Assembly: GCA_964389755.1 (NCBI GenBank)
Contig: CAYMEW010000020.1
Span: 1-64,000, forward strand
Reading direction: 5' to 3'
Source of the DNA: JBBSUQ01 sp964389755
Lineage (GTDB): Bacteria; Bacteroidota; Bacteroidia; Flavobacteriales_D; Crocinitomicaceae
Length of the DNA stretch: 64,000 nt
Of the stretch, positions 48,762 to 58,200 are shown one piece after another. The notes below the pieces were generated by a model, which was not told where the DNA came from, ran no database searches, and was given only the letters and a program-made list of their open reading frames with translations. The stretch's first letter is position 1. Every line of letters starts with the position of its first letter. The translations under genes were made by a program, and so were the position numbers.

Positions 48762-49322
48762 TCAGGATTTCCCGGTTTCTCCTTCGGTAAAGTGACGTAT
48801 GCCTTTTTCGGCGTTGAACTTTTCGCGATTGTATGTAACGGAACCGCCACGCGGGATCGAGAGACTTTGCCATTGGTCATTGCGCAGCATCTTCCCGATA
48901 AAAATGATTTGCCCGATGTGATACGGATAGTGGCACAACTGGCGGTTCAGCGCTTCGGTAATGGTATGTCCTTCATTGCGGATATAAACGATCTTCGACA
49001 AATCAGCTTCTGATAGCATTCCGAGCGTTTCAAAGAGGCAGTTCCAGCCTTTTTCCCAGTAGGCCAGTAAAGCATCGCGTTCCGAAAATTGGGAAGCAAA
49101 TTCTTCGTCGCGATTTCTCCATGCTTTTTCTCCGTCCGAAGTCAGGAAATCGGTGAAGCGGGAAAGCATATTACCGGCAATATGTTGCATCAGGATTGCG
49201 ATGCTGTTGCTCTCGGTATTATACTGAAAGAAAAGGTCCTGTTCATCCAGTTGCGCGATGCAGGAGTCCGCTAGGTTTTTATAATAGCGGAACTGACGAT
49301 CCGCACTTTCAAGGTAATTCAT
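48762..49322 (-). CDS. DUF1572 (DinB-like) protein
   Basis: 186 aa from the ATG at 49320-49322; longer frames upstream run through the neighbouring gene and are not credible. Four-helix DinB-type fold with the DUF1572 phrases NSIAILMQHIAGNMLSRFTDFL and RQLCHYPYHIGQIIFIGKML, whose His residues would hold a metal. Possibly a metal-dependent thiol transferase; the substrate is unknown. Its start overlaps the NTF2-like gene by 14 bp. Confidence 0.85.
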   Translation of the reverse strand: MNYLESADRQFRYYKNLADSCIAQLDEQDLFFQYNTESNSIAILMQHIAGNMLSRFTDFLTSDGEKAWRNRDEEFASQFSERDALLAYWEKGWNCLFETLGMLSEADLSKIVYIRNEGHTITEALNRQLCHYPYHIGQIIFIGKMLRNDQWQSLSIPRGGSVTYNREKFNAEKGIRHFTEGETGKS

Positions 49323-49710
49323 GCCTGTCTTTGTTTTGAAGTTCCAGCCAGTGACTTCGGTCAAACCATACTTCATTCCGGCTGATCCTGTTGTTTGTAA
49401 ATTCGAGAATGTCGAGTCCGGTTTCCCGGAGAATTTCGTTTCCAACGGGGATATGCGCTTCCCACAGCAGTGTGCACCCTTCAGCTGTCGGTATAATTTC
49501 AAGTGCATTCCAGTGCCAGTTCGGATTGGCCTGTAGAAGAGCGGAGAAATAACGAAGGAGTTGCTGCCGATCGCGAATACCGTTGCGCATAAAAGGATCG
49601 CTGTACACGAAATCATCCGAATAGAAGCCGCAAAGTAGAAATGCCTGTTCCGGGTTTCCGTTTCCGGTCCACGCTTTCAGCCATTCGCTAATAAAGGCCG
49701 AAATATCCAT
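49309..49710 (-). CDS. NTF2/SnoaL-like protein
   Basis: 133 aa from the ATG at 49708-49710, which overlaps the ilvE stop (TGATG). Alpha+beta cone fold: helix MDISAFISEWLKAWTG, then YSDDFVYSDPFMRNGIRDRQQLLRYFSALL and WEAHIPVGNEILRETGLDILEFTNNRISRNEVWFDR, the usual SnoaL/NTF2 pattern. Role unknown; such proteins are small-molecule isomerases or ligand carriers. Translationally coupled to ilvE and to the DUF1572 gene. Confidence 0.8.
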   Translation of the reverse strand: MDISAFISEWLKAWTGNGNPEQAFLLCGFYSDDFVYSDPFMRNGIRDRQQLLRYFSALLQANPNWHWNALEIIPTAEGCTLLWEAHIPVGNEILRETGLDILEFTNNRISRNEVWFDRSHWLELQNKDRHELP

Positions 49711-50780
49711 CAGTCCTCCAGGAGCGTATTCCACCCGAAAAGATCCGCTGAACGTCCTCTGCGAATGTCGTCGAGCTGCCGTTTAAGTTCAAAGATCCGT
49801 GCAGTTTCGTTCACAGGAACTTTGTAATCCGTACCATGAATACCAATGAGTTCGATCGGTGAAATAACCGCTGCTGTGCCGATTCCGAATGCTTCGATGT
49901 CCGCTCCGTTCCGAAGCGCTGTTTCAATTTCACGGACCGACACTTTACGTTCCTCTGTTGGAATCCCGTTTTCCCGGGCAAGTGTGAGGATTGAATCGCG
50001 GGTAACTCCGTCGAGTATCGAACTACTTGTTGCCGGCGTCACAAAAGTTCCGTCGATCATAAAACCAATGTTCATTGTGCCGGACTCTTCAATGTATTCG
50101 TGCGCTTTTGCGTCCGTCCAGATCACCTGGTCGTAACCCGCTTCATTGGCCAGCCGGGTCGGGTAGAAAGATCCCCCGTAATTCCCGCCGCACTTCGCAG
50201 ATCCGAACCCGCCTTCCGCGGCACGTACAAAGTGTTCCTCCACGCGCACTTTGAGGTTCTTGCTGTAGTATTTGCGCATCGGTGAGGCGACGATCATGAA
50301 CAGGTAATCGGTTGAAATGCTGACTCCCAATTTCGGTTCGGTCGCTATTACAAAAGGGCGGAGGTAAAGCGTCAGTTCTTCATCGTCTTTGGGAATCCAG
50401 TCTGCTTCGGTAGCGACCAGTGCTTTTACTCCTTCGGCAAATAATTCTTCGGGGATCGCAGGCATGCCCATGCGTTCAAGCGATTCGTTCATACGTTCGG
50501 CATGCCGTGAAAGTCGAAATATGTTGATTTCCCCGTTAACGGTGCGATAGGCTTTTAATCCTTCAAAAACGGTTTGCCCGTAGTGGAAACACATCGCAAA
50601 AGGACTCAGGGTAATTTCGTGGTATGGTTCCACGCGTGCCTCCTGCCAGTTTCCGTTCGTGTATCGGCAACTGAACAGGTGATCAGTCGGCGTTTTTCCG
50701 AATTCGAAATGCCGCAGGTCGAATTGCTCCAGTCGGCTGGAAGAACTTTTGTGAATTGTGATCGGTGTTTGTATTTCCAT
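49710..50780 (-). CDS. ilvE: Branched-chain amino acid aminotransferase
   Basis: 356 aa fold-type IV PLP enzyme making or degrading Leu, Ile and Val. PLP Lys region GGFGSAKCGGNYGGSF, then WTDAKAHEYIEESGTMNIGFMIDG and the late ALRNGADIEAFGIGTAAVISPI, typical of class II (about 355-aa) BCATs. It is divergent from a MocR regulator with shared ACAGTT sites between them, and heads a unit with the NTF2-like and DUF1572 genes. Confidence 0.95.
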   Translation of the reverse strand: MEIQTPITIHKSSSSRLEQFDLRHFEFGKTPTDHLFSCRYTNGNWQEARVEPYHEITLSPFAMCFHYGQTVFEGLKAYRTVNGEINIFRLSRHAERMNESLERMGMPAIPEELFAEGVKALVATEADWIPKDDEELTLYLRPFVIATEPKLGVSISTDYLFMIVASPMRKYYSKNLKVRVEEHFVRAAEGGFGSAKCGGNYGGSFYPTRLANEAGYDQVIWTDAKAHEYIEESGTMNIGFMIDGTFVTPATSSSILDGVTRDSILTLARENGIPTEERKVSVREIETALRNGADIEAFGIGTAAVISPIELIGIHGTDYKVPVNETARIFELKRQLDDIRRGRSADLFGWNTLLED

Positions 50781-50870
50781 AACTGTTTGTTTTAAATGTG
50801 TCTTTACAAAGGTGCGGGAAAATCAATAATGATAACAGTTACAGTTTTTGTATTTTTGACTGAAACAGTT
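50781..50870 (+). promoter_or_regulatory. ilvE/mocR divergent control region with ACAGTT repeats
   Basis: Three direct ACAGTT copies at 50835-50840, 50841-50846 and 50865-50870 (the first two head to tail), plus an inverted AACTGT at 50781-50786 next to the ilvE start. A perfect TAnnTTTG box TATTTTTG (50851-50858) lies between the second and third copies. Repeated direct sites of this kind are typical for MocR/GabR regulators that bind as head-to-tail dimers. Confidence 0.6.
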
Positions 50871-50873
50871 TTT

Positions 50874-52304
50874 ATGAAGAAGGCCGGAAATACCAAATTT
50901 CGTTACCAGAATATCGCTGACGAACTGGAAGGAAAAATACGAAAGGGCCTGTACGCTGCCGGCGACAGATTACCTTCTGTTCGCGCGCTTTGTCGCGAAT
51001 ATGACGTGAGTATGAACACCGTACTCCAGGCTTATTACCAGCTTGAAAGCAAGCTACTGGTTGAATCCCGACCGCAATCGGGTTATTACGTGGCTGCTTC
51101 GGCTGATCGCGGAACCGAAATTCCGGAAACGAGCAATCCGCCGAACTCGGTGGTTTCCGATAAAGGGGAATACATCATCGGCGAAGTATACGGGCGCAGG
51201 AACAGTACGGAGATCACTTATTTTTCAATGGGCGTGCCTTCCCCGGAACTGCTTCCGGTTTCCGGTCTGAACAAGAGCGTTGCGTCTGCACTGCGAAAGG
51301 ATCCGGGCAGTTGTACGGGCTACGAGGATATCAAAGGAAATCAGGATTTGCGACGGGAACTGGCGCGCCGGCATTTTCACGTGGACGGAAGGTTGAAGTC
51401 GGGCGATCTGATCACCACAACAGGGTGCATGGGTGCGTTGTCCTTTTGCCTGATGGCACTAACGGAACGGGGCGACACAATTGCGGTGGAAAGCCCGGTT
51501 TATTTCGGGATACTTCAACTGGCGCGCAGTCTGGGACTAAACGTTGTTGAGCTACCCACGCATCCCGCTGACGGACTGGAAATCGATGCCCTTAAGCCGT
51601 ATCTTGAAAAGGGCAAACTGAAAGCGTGCATCGTGGTTTCGAATTTCAATAATCCGCTCGGGAGTTGCATGCCTTCCGCCCATAAAAAAGCACTGGTGGA
51701 ACTTGTAGAAAAATACGACGTTCCGCTGATTGAAGACGACCTGTACGGTGACGTCTGGTTCGGCGACCGGCGTCCGGAAACCTGTAAAAGTTTTGACGAA
51801 AGCGGCCTGGTCTTGTGGTGCGGTTCGGTATCGAAAACACTGGCGCCCGGCTACCGCGTGGGATGGGTAGCTCCCGGGAAATACCTCGAAAAACTGGTGA
51901 ACCTGAAACTTTTCCATACTGTATCTTCCAATACACTCGCCCAGGCCGCGATTGCAGATTTCCTGGAGAAAGGTCGCTACGAAGCTCATTTAAAGCGTTT
52001 GCGCCACACTTTACACATTAACAGCCTCCGTTTCCGCCAGGCGATCTCCACCTTTTTTCCGGAAGGAACGAAAGTCAGTCAGCCATCAGGCGGTTTTGTA
52101 CTTTGGGTGGAACTGAATCCCTCCATTGACACGTTCGAACTGTATACACGAGCATTGAAACAGGGGATCAGTATTGCTCCCGGGCGCATGTTTACCCTGC
52201 AAAATCAATTCAATAATTGCCTGCGTCTGAGTTATGGAATGTCCTGGAACGAATCGGTTGAACAGGCCCTGAGAAAACTGGGGGAACTCGCAAGATCCTC
52301 TTAA
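50874..52304 (+). CDS. MocR-type transcriptional regulator (GntR wHTH + aminotransferase domain)
   Basis: 476 aa from the ATG at 50874; an upstream extension would run through the operator region. The N-terminal GntR winged helix (about 1-75) has FRYQNIADELEGKIRKG and DRLPSVRALCREYDVSMNTV. After a linker comes a fold-type I aminotransferase domain with GCMGALSFCLMAL, NFNNPLGSCMP, LIEDDLYGDVWFG and the PLP Lys motif SVSKTLAPGYRVGW, so PLP can bind. MocR proteins usually sense PLP or an amino acid adduct. Divergent ilvE is the obvious target. Confidence 0.93.
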   Translation: MKKAGNTKFRYQNIADELEGKIRKGLYAAGDRLPSVRALCREYDVSMNTVLQAYYQLESKLLVESRPQSGYYVAASADRGTEIPETSNPPNSVVSDKGEYIIGEVYGRRNSTEITYFSMGVPSPELLPVSGLNKSVASALRKDPGSCTGYEDIKGNQDLRRELARRHFHVDGRLKSGDLITTTGCMGALSFCLMALTERGDTIAVESPVYFGILQLARSLGLNVVELPTHPADGLEIDALKPYLEKGKLKACIVVSNFNNPLGSCMPSAHKKALVELVEKYDVPLIEDDLYGDVWFGDRRPETCKSFDESGLVLWCGSVSKTLAPGYRVGWVAPGKYLEKLVNLKLFHTVSSNTLAQAAIADFLEKGRYEAHLKRLRHTLHINSLRFRQAISTFFPEGTKVSQPSGGFVLWVELNPSIDTFELYTRALKQGISIAPGRMFTLQNQFNNCLRLSYGMSWNESVEQALRKLGELARSS

Positions 52305-52305
52305 A

Positions 52306-52340
52306 GCACAAAGCCCTCCGGGTTTCGAAGGGCTTTGCGC
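52306..52340. terminator. Hairpin between convergent genes
   Basis: CAAAGCCCT pairs with AAGGGCTTTG (about 52308-52337) with GC-rich outer pairs. There is no long T run, so it may terminate both strands weakly. Confidence 0.6.
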
Positions 52341-52359
52341 TGGTAAGAATTAATCCGAC

Positions 52360-53243
52360 TTATTGTTTGATTAACTTTCTTGTTTCCCGGAATTGTTCAT
52401 CCGAGATCACGAGCATGTACACTCCATCGGATAAATTGTTCAGGTTTAGTATAATATCGTTGCAGTTTCCGCTACAGGAAGTTTGCATCAGTTGTTTTCC
52501 GTTCAGATCCAAAACCATGATATCCGCTGCTTTGGATACCTGTACATGGTAAATTCCGGTACCGGGATTCGGATAGACATTGATCTCAACCTGTTCGTTG
52601 TTTTGAATTCCGGCGGTCTGAGCTGCACTTACCTGCATGATGTGATACGTTACGGCCTGGCATCCGCTGGCGTCGGTAACTGTCAGTGAGGGCAGCTGAA
52701 CTCCGGAGCCGCTGTACTGGTGTACCGGGTTCGGTTGGGAACTGCTTGTTCCGTCACCGAAATTCCACAGGTATGTATACGGTCCGGTTCCGTTTGCAAC
52801 GGACGGCGCGAAATAAATCGTTCCGTTCAGTGAATCGACCCACCAGGTAAAGTCTACAGCAATGTTGCAACAAGGACCGGTGGTTCCGCATTGTACTGAG
52901 ACGACATCGTAAATAGTCGTATCGCAACCGTTCGCGTCCGTTACAGTGAGCGTCGTCGTCCAGGTTCCGTTCGGGTACTGGTGTGTTGGATTCGCCAGTG
53001 TACTGGTTGATCCGTCACCGAAATTCCAGGAATAGGAGTAGGGAGCCGTCCCGCCGAAGGCCGTACTGATGAAATGGATGTCACAACTTAATGAATCTGC
53101 AAACCAGGCAAAGTCGCTACCAACCGTACAGGGCTGATTTCCGCAGTCGATGTTTACAAGCACTGAATCGAAAGCCATGCAGTTGTTAATGGAATCGTAA
53201 ATCGTGAGGTTTACCCAGTACGAACCGTCCTGGTCGTATTGAT
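52360..53243 (-). CDS. PKD-repeat T9SS protein, C-terminal part (gap-truncated)
   Basis: C-terminal piece of the gene that starts at 54856; its 5' side runs into the assembly gap. It holds the end of one PKD domain (YDQDGSYWVNLTIYDS), two full PKD domains (SWNFGDGSTSTLANP and LWNFGDGTSSSQPNP cores) and a T9SS type A sorting domain (NVYPNPGTGIYHVQVSKA ... GVYMLVISDEQFRETRKLIKQ). Filling the gap with 180 bp (plus multiples of 507) puts it in frame with the 5' part. Secreted, surface-bound adhesin-like protein. Confidence 0.85.
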
Positions 53244-53343
53244 NNNNNNNNNNNNNNNNNNNNNNNNNNNNNNNNNNNNNNNNNNNNNNNNNNNNNNNNN
53301 NNNNNNNNNNNNNNNNNNNNNNNNNNNNNNNNNNNNNNNNNNN
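53244..53343. other. Assembly gap (100 N)
   Basis: Exactly 100 N, so probably a placeholder length. It falls between near-identical 507-bp PKD-pair repeats. From the repeat phase the missing sequence should be 180 bp, or 180 + n x 507 bp. Confidence 0.95.
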
Positions 53344-54350
53344 TATCGCAACCGTTCGCGTCGGTAATTGTCAGTGCAGGAGTCCAGACAGTATTATTCG
53401 GATAGTGATGCACCGGGTTTGCCAGTGTGCTGGTTGATCCGTCACCGAAGTTCCAGGAATAGGAGTAGGGAGCCGTTCCGCCGTAAGCTGTACTTACGAA
53501 CTGTACGTCGCAGTTGCTTGAATCGGTATTCCAACTGAAATTGCCATCAACCGTACAGGGCTGATTTCCGCAGTCGATGTTTACAAGGACTGAGTCGAAG
53601 GCCATGCAGTTATTGATGGAATCGTAAATCGTGAGGTTTACCCAGTACGAACCGTCCTGGTCGTATTGATGTGCGGTGTACGCACCACTTGAACCGGTGC
53701 CATCACCGAAGCTCCAGGTGAACTCGTTCCCGGAGTTATTGCTGGCATTTCCAACGAAGAACAGGGAATCACAGGTAACGTATGCGTAGTCGATCAGGGC
53801 CGTACAACTGTCGTTTCCACAAGAGACCTGTACCACGTTGAAAATAGTCGTATCGCAACCGTTCGCGTCGGTAATTGTCAGTGCAGGAGTCCAGACAGTA
53901 TTATTGGGATAGTGATGTACCGGATTCGCAAGCGTGCTGGTCGATCCGTCACCGAAGTTCCACGAATAGGAGTAAGGGGCCGCTCCGCCGTAAGCTGTAC
54001 TTACGAACTGTACGTCGCAGCTGCTTGAATCGGTATTCCAACTGAAATTACCTCCAACCGTACAGGGCTGATTTCCGCAGTCGATATTTACAAGGACTGA
54101 ATCGAAAGCCGTGCAGTTGTTAATGGAATCGTAAATCGTGAGGTTTACCCAGTACGAACCGTCCTGGTCGTATTGATGTGCGGTGTACGCACCACTTGAA
54201 CCGGTGCCATCACCGAAGCTCCAGGTGAACTCGTTCCCGGAGTTATTGCTGGCATTTCCAACGAAGAACAGGGAATCACAGGTAACGTATGCGTAGTCGA
54301 TCAGGGCCGTACAACTGTCGTTTCCACAAGAGACCTGTACCGTTTCTGAG
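53344..54350 (-). repeat. 507-bp near-identical PKD-pair repeat array
   Basis: A two-domain unit recurs with a 507-bp (169-codon) period: TATCGCAACC at 53344 and 53851, GTGCGGTGTA at 53671 and 54178. Only scattered substitutions separate the copies. A further copy begins left of the gap. Confidence 0.85.
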
Positions 54351-54856
54351 TAGATGGCGCTGCACTGTGCTATAGAATCGATCACTTCGAGCGTTATCGT
54401 GTAAACACCGTCATTACTGTACTGATGTGCCGTATATTGTCCACTTCCGTAGGTTCCGTCACCGAAATTCCACGAATAATAATAGTTACCGCTCACGCCT
54501 GCGAATGAGAACGAATCGCAGGTCACGCTGATCATGCTGAAGTCTGCCGTGCAGGAGGAACCACAGGAAACCTGTACGGTTGCCGAGTCCAGGTCGCTAC
54601 ACTGGTTGAGAGAATCGATCGTGTGCAACAGCACGGTGTATGTCCCGCTGCTGGTATAAAGGTGCTCGACAGATTGTCCGGTTCCGGAGGTCCCGTCGCC
54701 AAAATCCCAGATATAGCTATAGTTCCCATTCGAACTTGCGATAAAAAATAAAGAGTCGCAACTTACATGCGTACTGGTGAAGGAAGCATCACACTGTGCT
54801 TTTAGTCCGAAGGCACCGAGAAGCGTGATAATTAATAGAGTAAAGCGTCTGATCAT
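53344..54856 (-). CDS. PKD-repeat T9SS protein, N-terminal part (gap-truncated)
   Basis: 504 codons from the ATG at 54854-54856 to the gap. Signal peptide MIRRFTLLIITLLGAFGLKAQ, then PKD domains of about 80 residues, each with a W-x-F-G-D-G core (IWDFGDGTSG, SWNFGDGTYG, TWSFGDGTGS, SWNFGDGSTS). After two diverged domains the pattern becomes alternating A (VTCDSLFFVGNASNNSGNE) and B (NTDSSSCDVQFVSTAYGG) domains in a 507-bp unit that is almost identical at DNA level. Each domain ends in a Cys-Gly pair that may form disulfides. It continues in 52360-53243. Confidence 0.88.
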
Positions 54857-55200
54857 GATCGTGAAGTTTTTCGTTGTCTGTTATTTAGGACGCATTCAAA
54901 TGCATTGCGTTGCTGATCAGGATGAAATTTTATTCGGATTTTTTAAAATAACAATGTCGGATTGAATGTGAATGTTAGTTTGGTGATAATTTTTCGGTTT
55001 AACTATTAACTATTCATTTGAGAAACCAATAGTAAATTCCTGTAGTTTGTTTTAAGGATGCTGTTACTTAGTTTTTTAAATCCCTTTAGACGGTTTTGGT
55101 TGAAGCTTAGCCTTCGTAACTCGGTACAATTCTGCATTTTTTTTGAGTGGTACTGATCCCCGTTTTATTTAGTTTTAGGAAAACCTTAAATTATTTACTT
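54857..55200. other. Divergent intergenic region between two secreted giants
   Basis: 344 bp, AT-rich. It must hold both promoters, but I do not find a perfect TAnnTTTG box with good spacing on either side. No gene or clear structure is seen. Confidence 0.5.
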
Positions 55201-58200
55201 ATGAAAAAGCTGATCCAGGCATTGGGGGTCTTTGCACTCCTTTTTGCAGGAAGTTCGGGCCATACCCAGGTCCGACAACAGTCAGAGCAAGCCGATGTGC
55301 GACCTCACTGTTATTTCGATGAATTGTTACAGGTCAGGCGCGATCGCGATCCTGGTTTGCAGGGAAAACTCGATGAAATGGACCTCGCGGTTCAAAATTA
55401 CCTTTCCGGAAAGGGCGGAGGTACTGCTTTACCGAAAAGCGGAAACCTGATCATCCCGGTAGTCGTTTACATTGTGCATAATAACGGAGCTGAGAACATT
55501 ACCGATACGCAGGTATTGAGCCAGATGAATGCCCTGAACGATTATTATGAAGACTACGGCATCCAGTTTTGCCTGGCCACGATGAACGGTTCCACACCGC
55601 TGCCGGGTACCACAACGCCGGGTATCATTCGCATTCAGAATGCTGCCTTAACAAACCTGGACGCTACTTCAGAACACGCGGCGCTTACGGCTACTTCCAG
55701 TCTTTCGGACGACCGTTACCTGCGCATTTGGGTGGTTAAAAGCATCAACGGTGGTGCTGTTGCCGGCTATTCGATTTTACCCGATGCCGTTCCTTCCGGC
55801 GAAGGTGGTATTGCGATGGACTACAAAGCATTCGGGGAAGTTTCAACCTGCGGATGTACGGTACTTGCACCCGGTTCGCAACACGGAAAGATCCTCGTGC
55901 ATGAAACAGGGCATTTCCTCGGTCTGTATCATACCTTCAACGAAGGCTGCGCAGGCATGACCAGCAGCGACTGTGCTTTACACGGAGATCGCGTGTGTGA
56001 TACGCCTCCTGTAGCTTCACCGAACGGAGGGTGTTCCACCAACAACAGTTGTTCGGAATCCCCGAATTTACCGGATGATATTCACAACTACATGGACTAC
56101 ACCGACGAGGGCTGTCTGAATCATTTCACGGACGGACAGAACGACCGGATGCATGCGATGATCTCCTTGTATTATGCGCAACTTGTTTCCGGATCGAACC
56201 ATACTTATACGGGAATCAATTGCAACGGCGGATTGCTTCCGGCCTTTACGGCGAGTAGTTTTGCTCCGTGCGTGGGCACATCCGTTACATTTACGGCAAC
56301 TCCGGTTACCGGTGCTACTTACGAGTGGGATTTCGGGGACGGCAACACGGCCACCGGTCAGGTTGCGAACCATACCTATACTTCTCCGCTCAACCCGGGA
56401 AGCGTTACTTTAACCGTTACGAGTGGATCCTCTTCGGCTTCGGCTATCCAAACGATCGTGGTGGAGAATTGTCAGCCGATCAACAACAGTGAGGCGCACT
56501 GGTATTTTCATGATATGAACGCGCTGGATTTCAGTTCAGGAGCACCGGTTTACGACAATTCTGCCTTTGTAAACGGAACGTTTGCTTTTGATGCACAGAA
56601 CGTAAACGAAGCATCTGCGGTACAAAGCGATGACAATGGAAATCTCTTGTTCTACACGGATGGTATCCACGTATGGAACTCGCAGCATCAGCTGATATCT
56701 TCGGGTCTCCACGGAAACCACAGTTCGATGAACGGCGCGATGATCGTTCCGGACCCGGCCAACTCAAATCAATACTACATTTTCACAACGGACGTGCGTT
56801 CACATACAAATCCGCGCGGCTTGAATTATACGAAGGTGCAGGTGAGTGGTACGACCGCTTCCATGGTACCCGGACAATTGAACATCCCGGTTACGGTACC
56901 TGCAGGTATGGGCTTTGAGACCAGCGCCAACAATGCGTTGATCAGTGCCGAAGGAATCACTTCCGTAGAGTACCCGGGCGGATATTACCTGATCGCAGGT
57001 GCGGTGAAGAATAATATTGAATCATACATGGTTGTATTCAACGTGAGCTCTTCCGGAGTTGCTTATCACGGGCAAAGGCTTGTGGGGAATTTGCTCGCTC
57101 CGCTCACTACGTATTCGGTTCTTGCCGCGAATATCCAGGCTTCTCCGAACGCTAAATATGTTGCGTATTCATCGGCTACCTGGAACAACGATCCGGATTA
57201 TGTGTTCGACTTTGATCGTTGTAACGGAACATTCTCAAACCAGCGACTGATCCCGGTTATTTCAGGGTCGAGTAATTTTATGATCGAGTTCAGCCCGGAT
57301 TCGCGCTTTTTGTATGCGGCTTATAACCACAACGTATTCCAGTATTATGTGGAACCCTGTGAGATTACCGGTCGTTTGATCGCTACGGTACCGTCTCACG
57401 AAGTAAATGTGATGCAACGGGGGCCGAACGGAAAGATCTATGGCACGAAGTATACGACTAACGAACTATTCGTAATCCACCGTCCGAATGAACTGTGTAC
57501 GGATGCCGCTCCGAATGCGTGTATGTTCGCGGAAACAGGCCCGACGATGCAAAACGGTACACTGGTACGTTCCGGCCTTCCCAATATGATCGATGCGAAA
57601 CTGGTGAATCCGTTCAACCATGTGATCCTCGCGGAAGTGTCTCAATGCAGCCAGGTTTGTAATACCTACGACTTCGAGTTTGACGGTTGCCTGAGCTCGT
57701 ATAACTGGAACTTTGGAGATCCGGCCTCGGGTTCTTCCAATACTTCTACGGCTGCGTCTCCGTCACACACTTTTTCGGGTGCCGGGACGTATACTGTAAC
57801 GATTACGAGCGGTTCTTACTCTCAGACGCTTACGGTGGAGATCGGTGCCAGCCCGGAGATCGCCGGTTCTTTGACGATCTGCCCGGATAACAGCATGACC
57901 GGAAATTACAATGCCGATATCCCGAACGGGTATTCGGTAAACTGGTCGGTTTCCGGAGGAACGATCGCAGGACTGAATAACCAGTCGAGTGTGCTCGTAA
58001 ACTGGACTTCACTGCCGGGTACGGTAACACTCACGCTGACCGATGATGAAACCGGATGTACATTTACCAGGACTGTTGAAGTGGTTGAATTCTGTGAGAT
58101 TCAGTTGCCATGTTACTGTAAACTGAAACCTATTTTCAACTGGGATGTAAACCAGACGAATTGCAATGTATCCTTTGAAGGACAGGCTTTGTCCACAACC

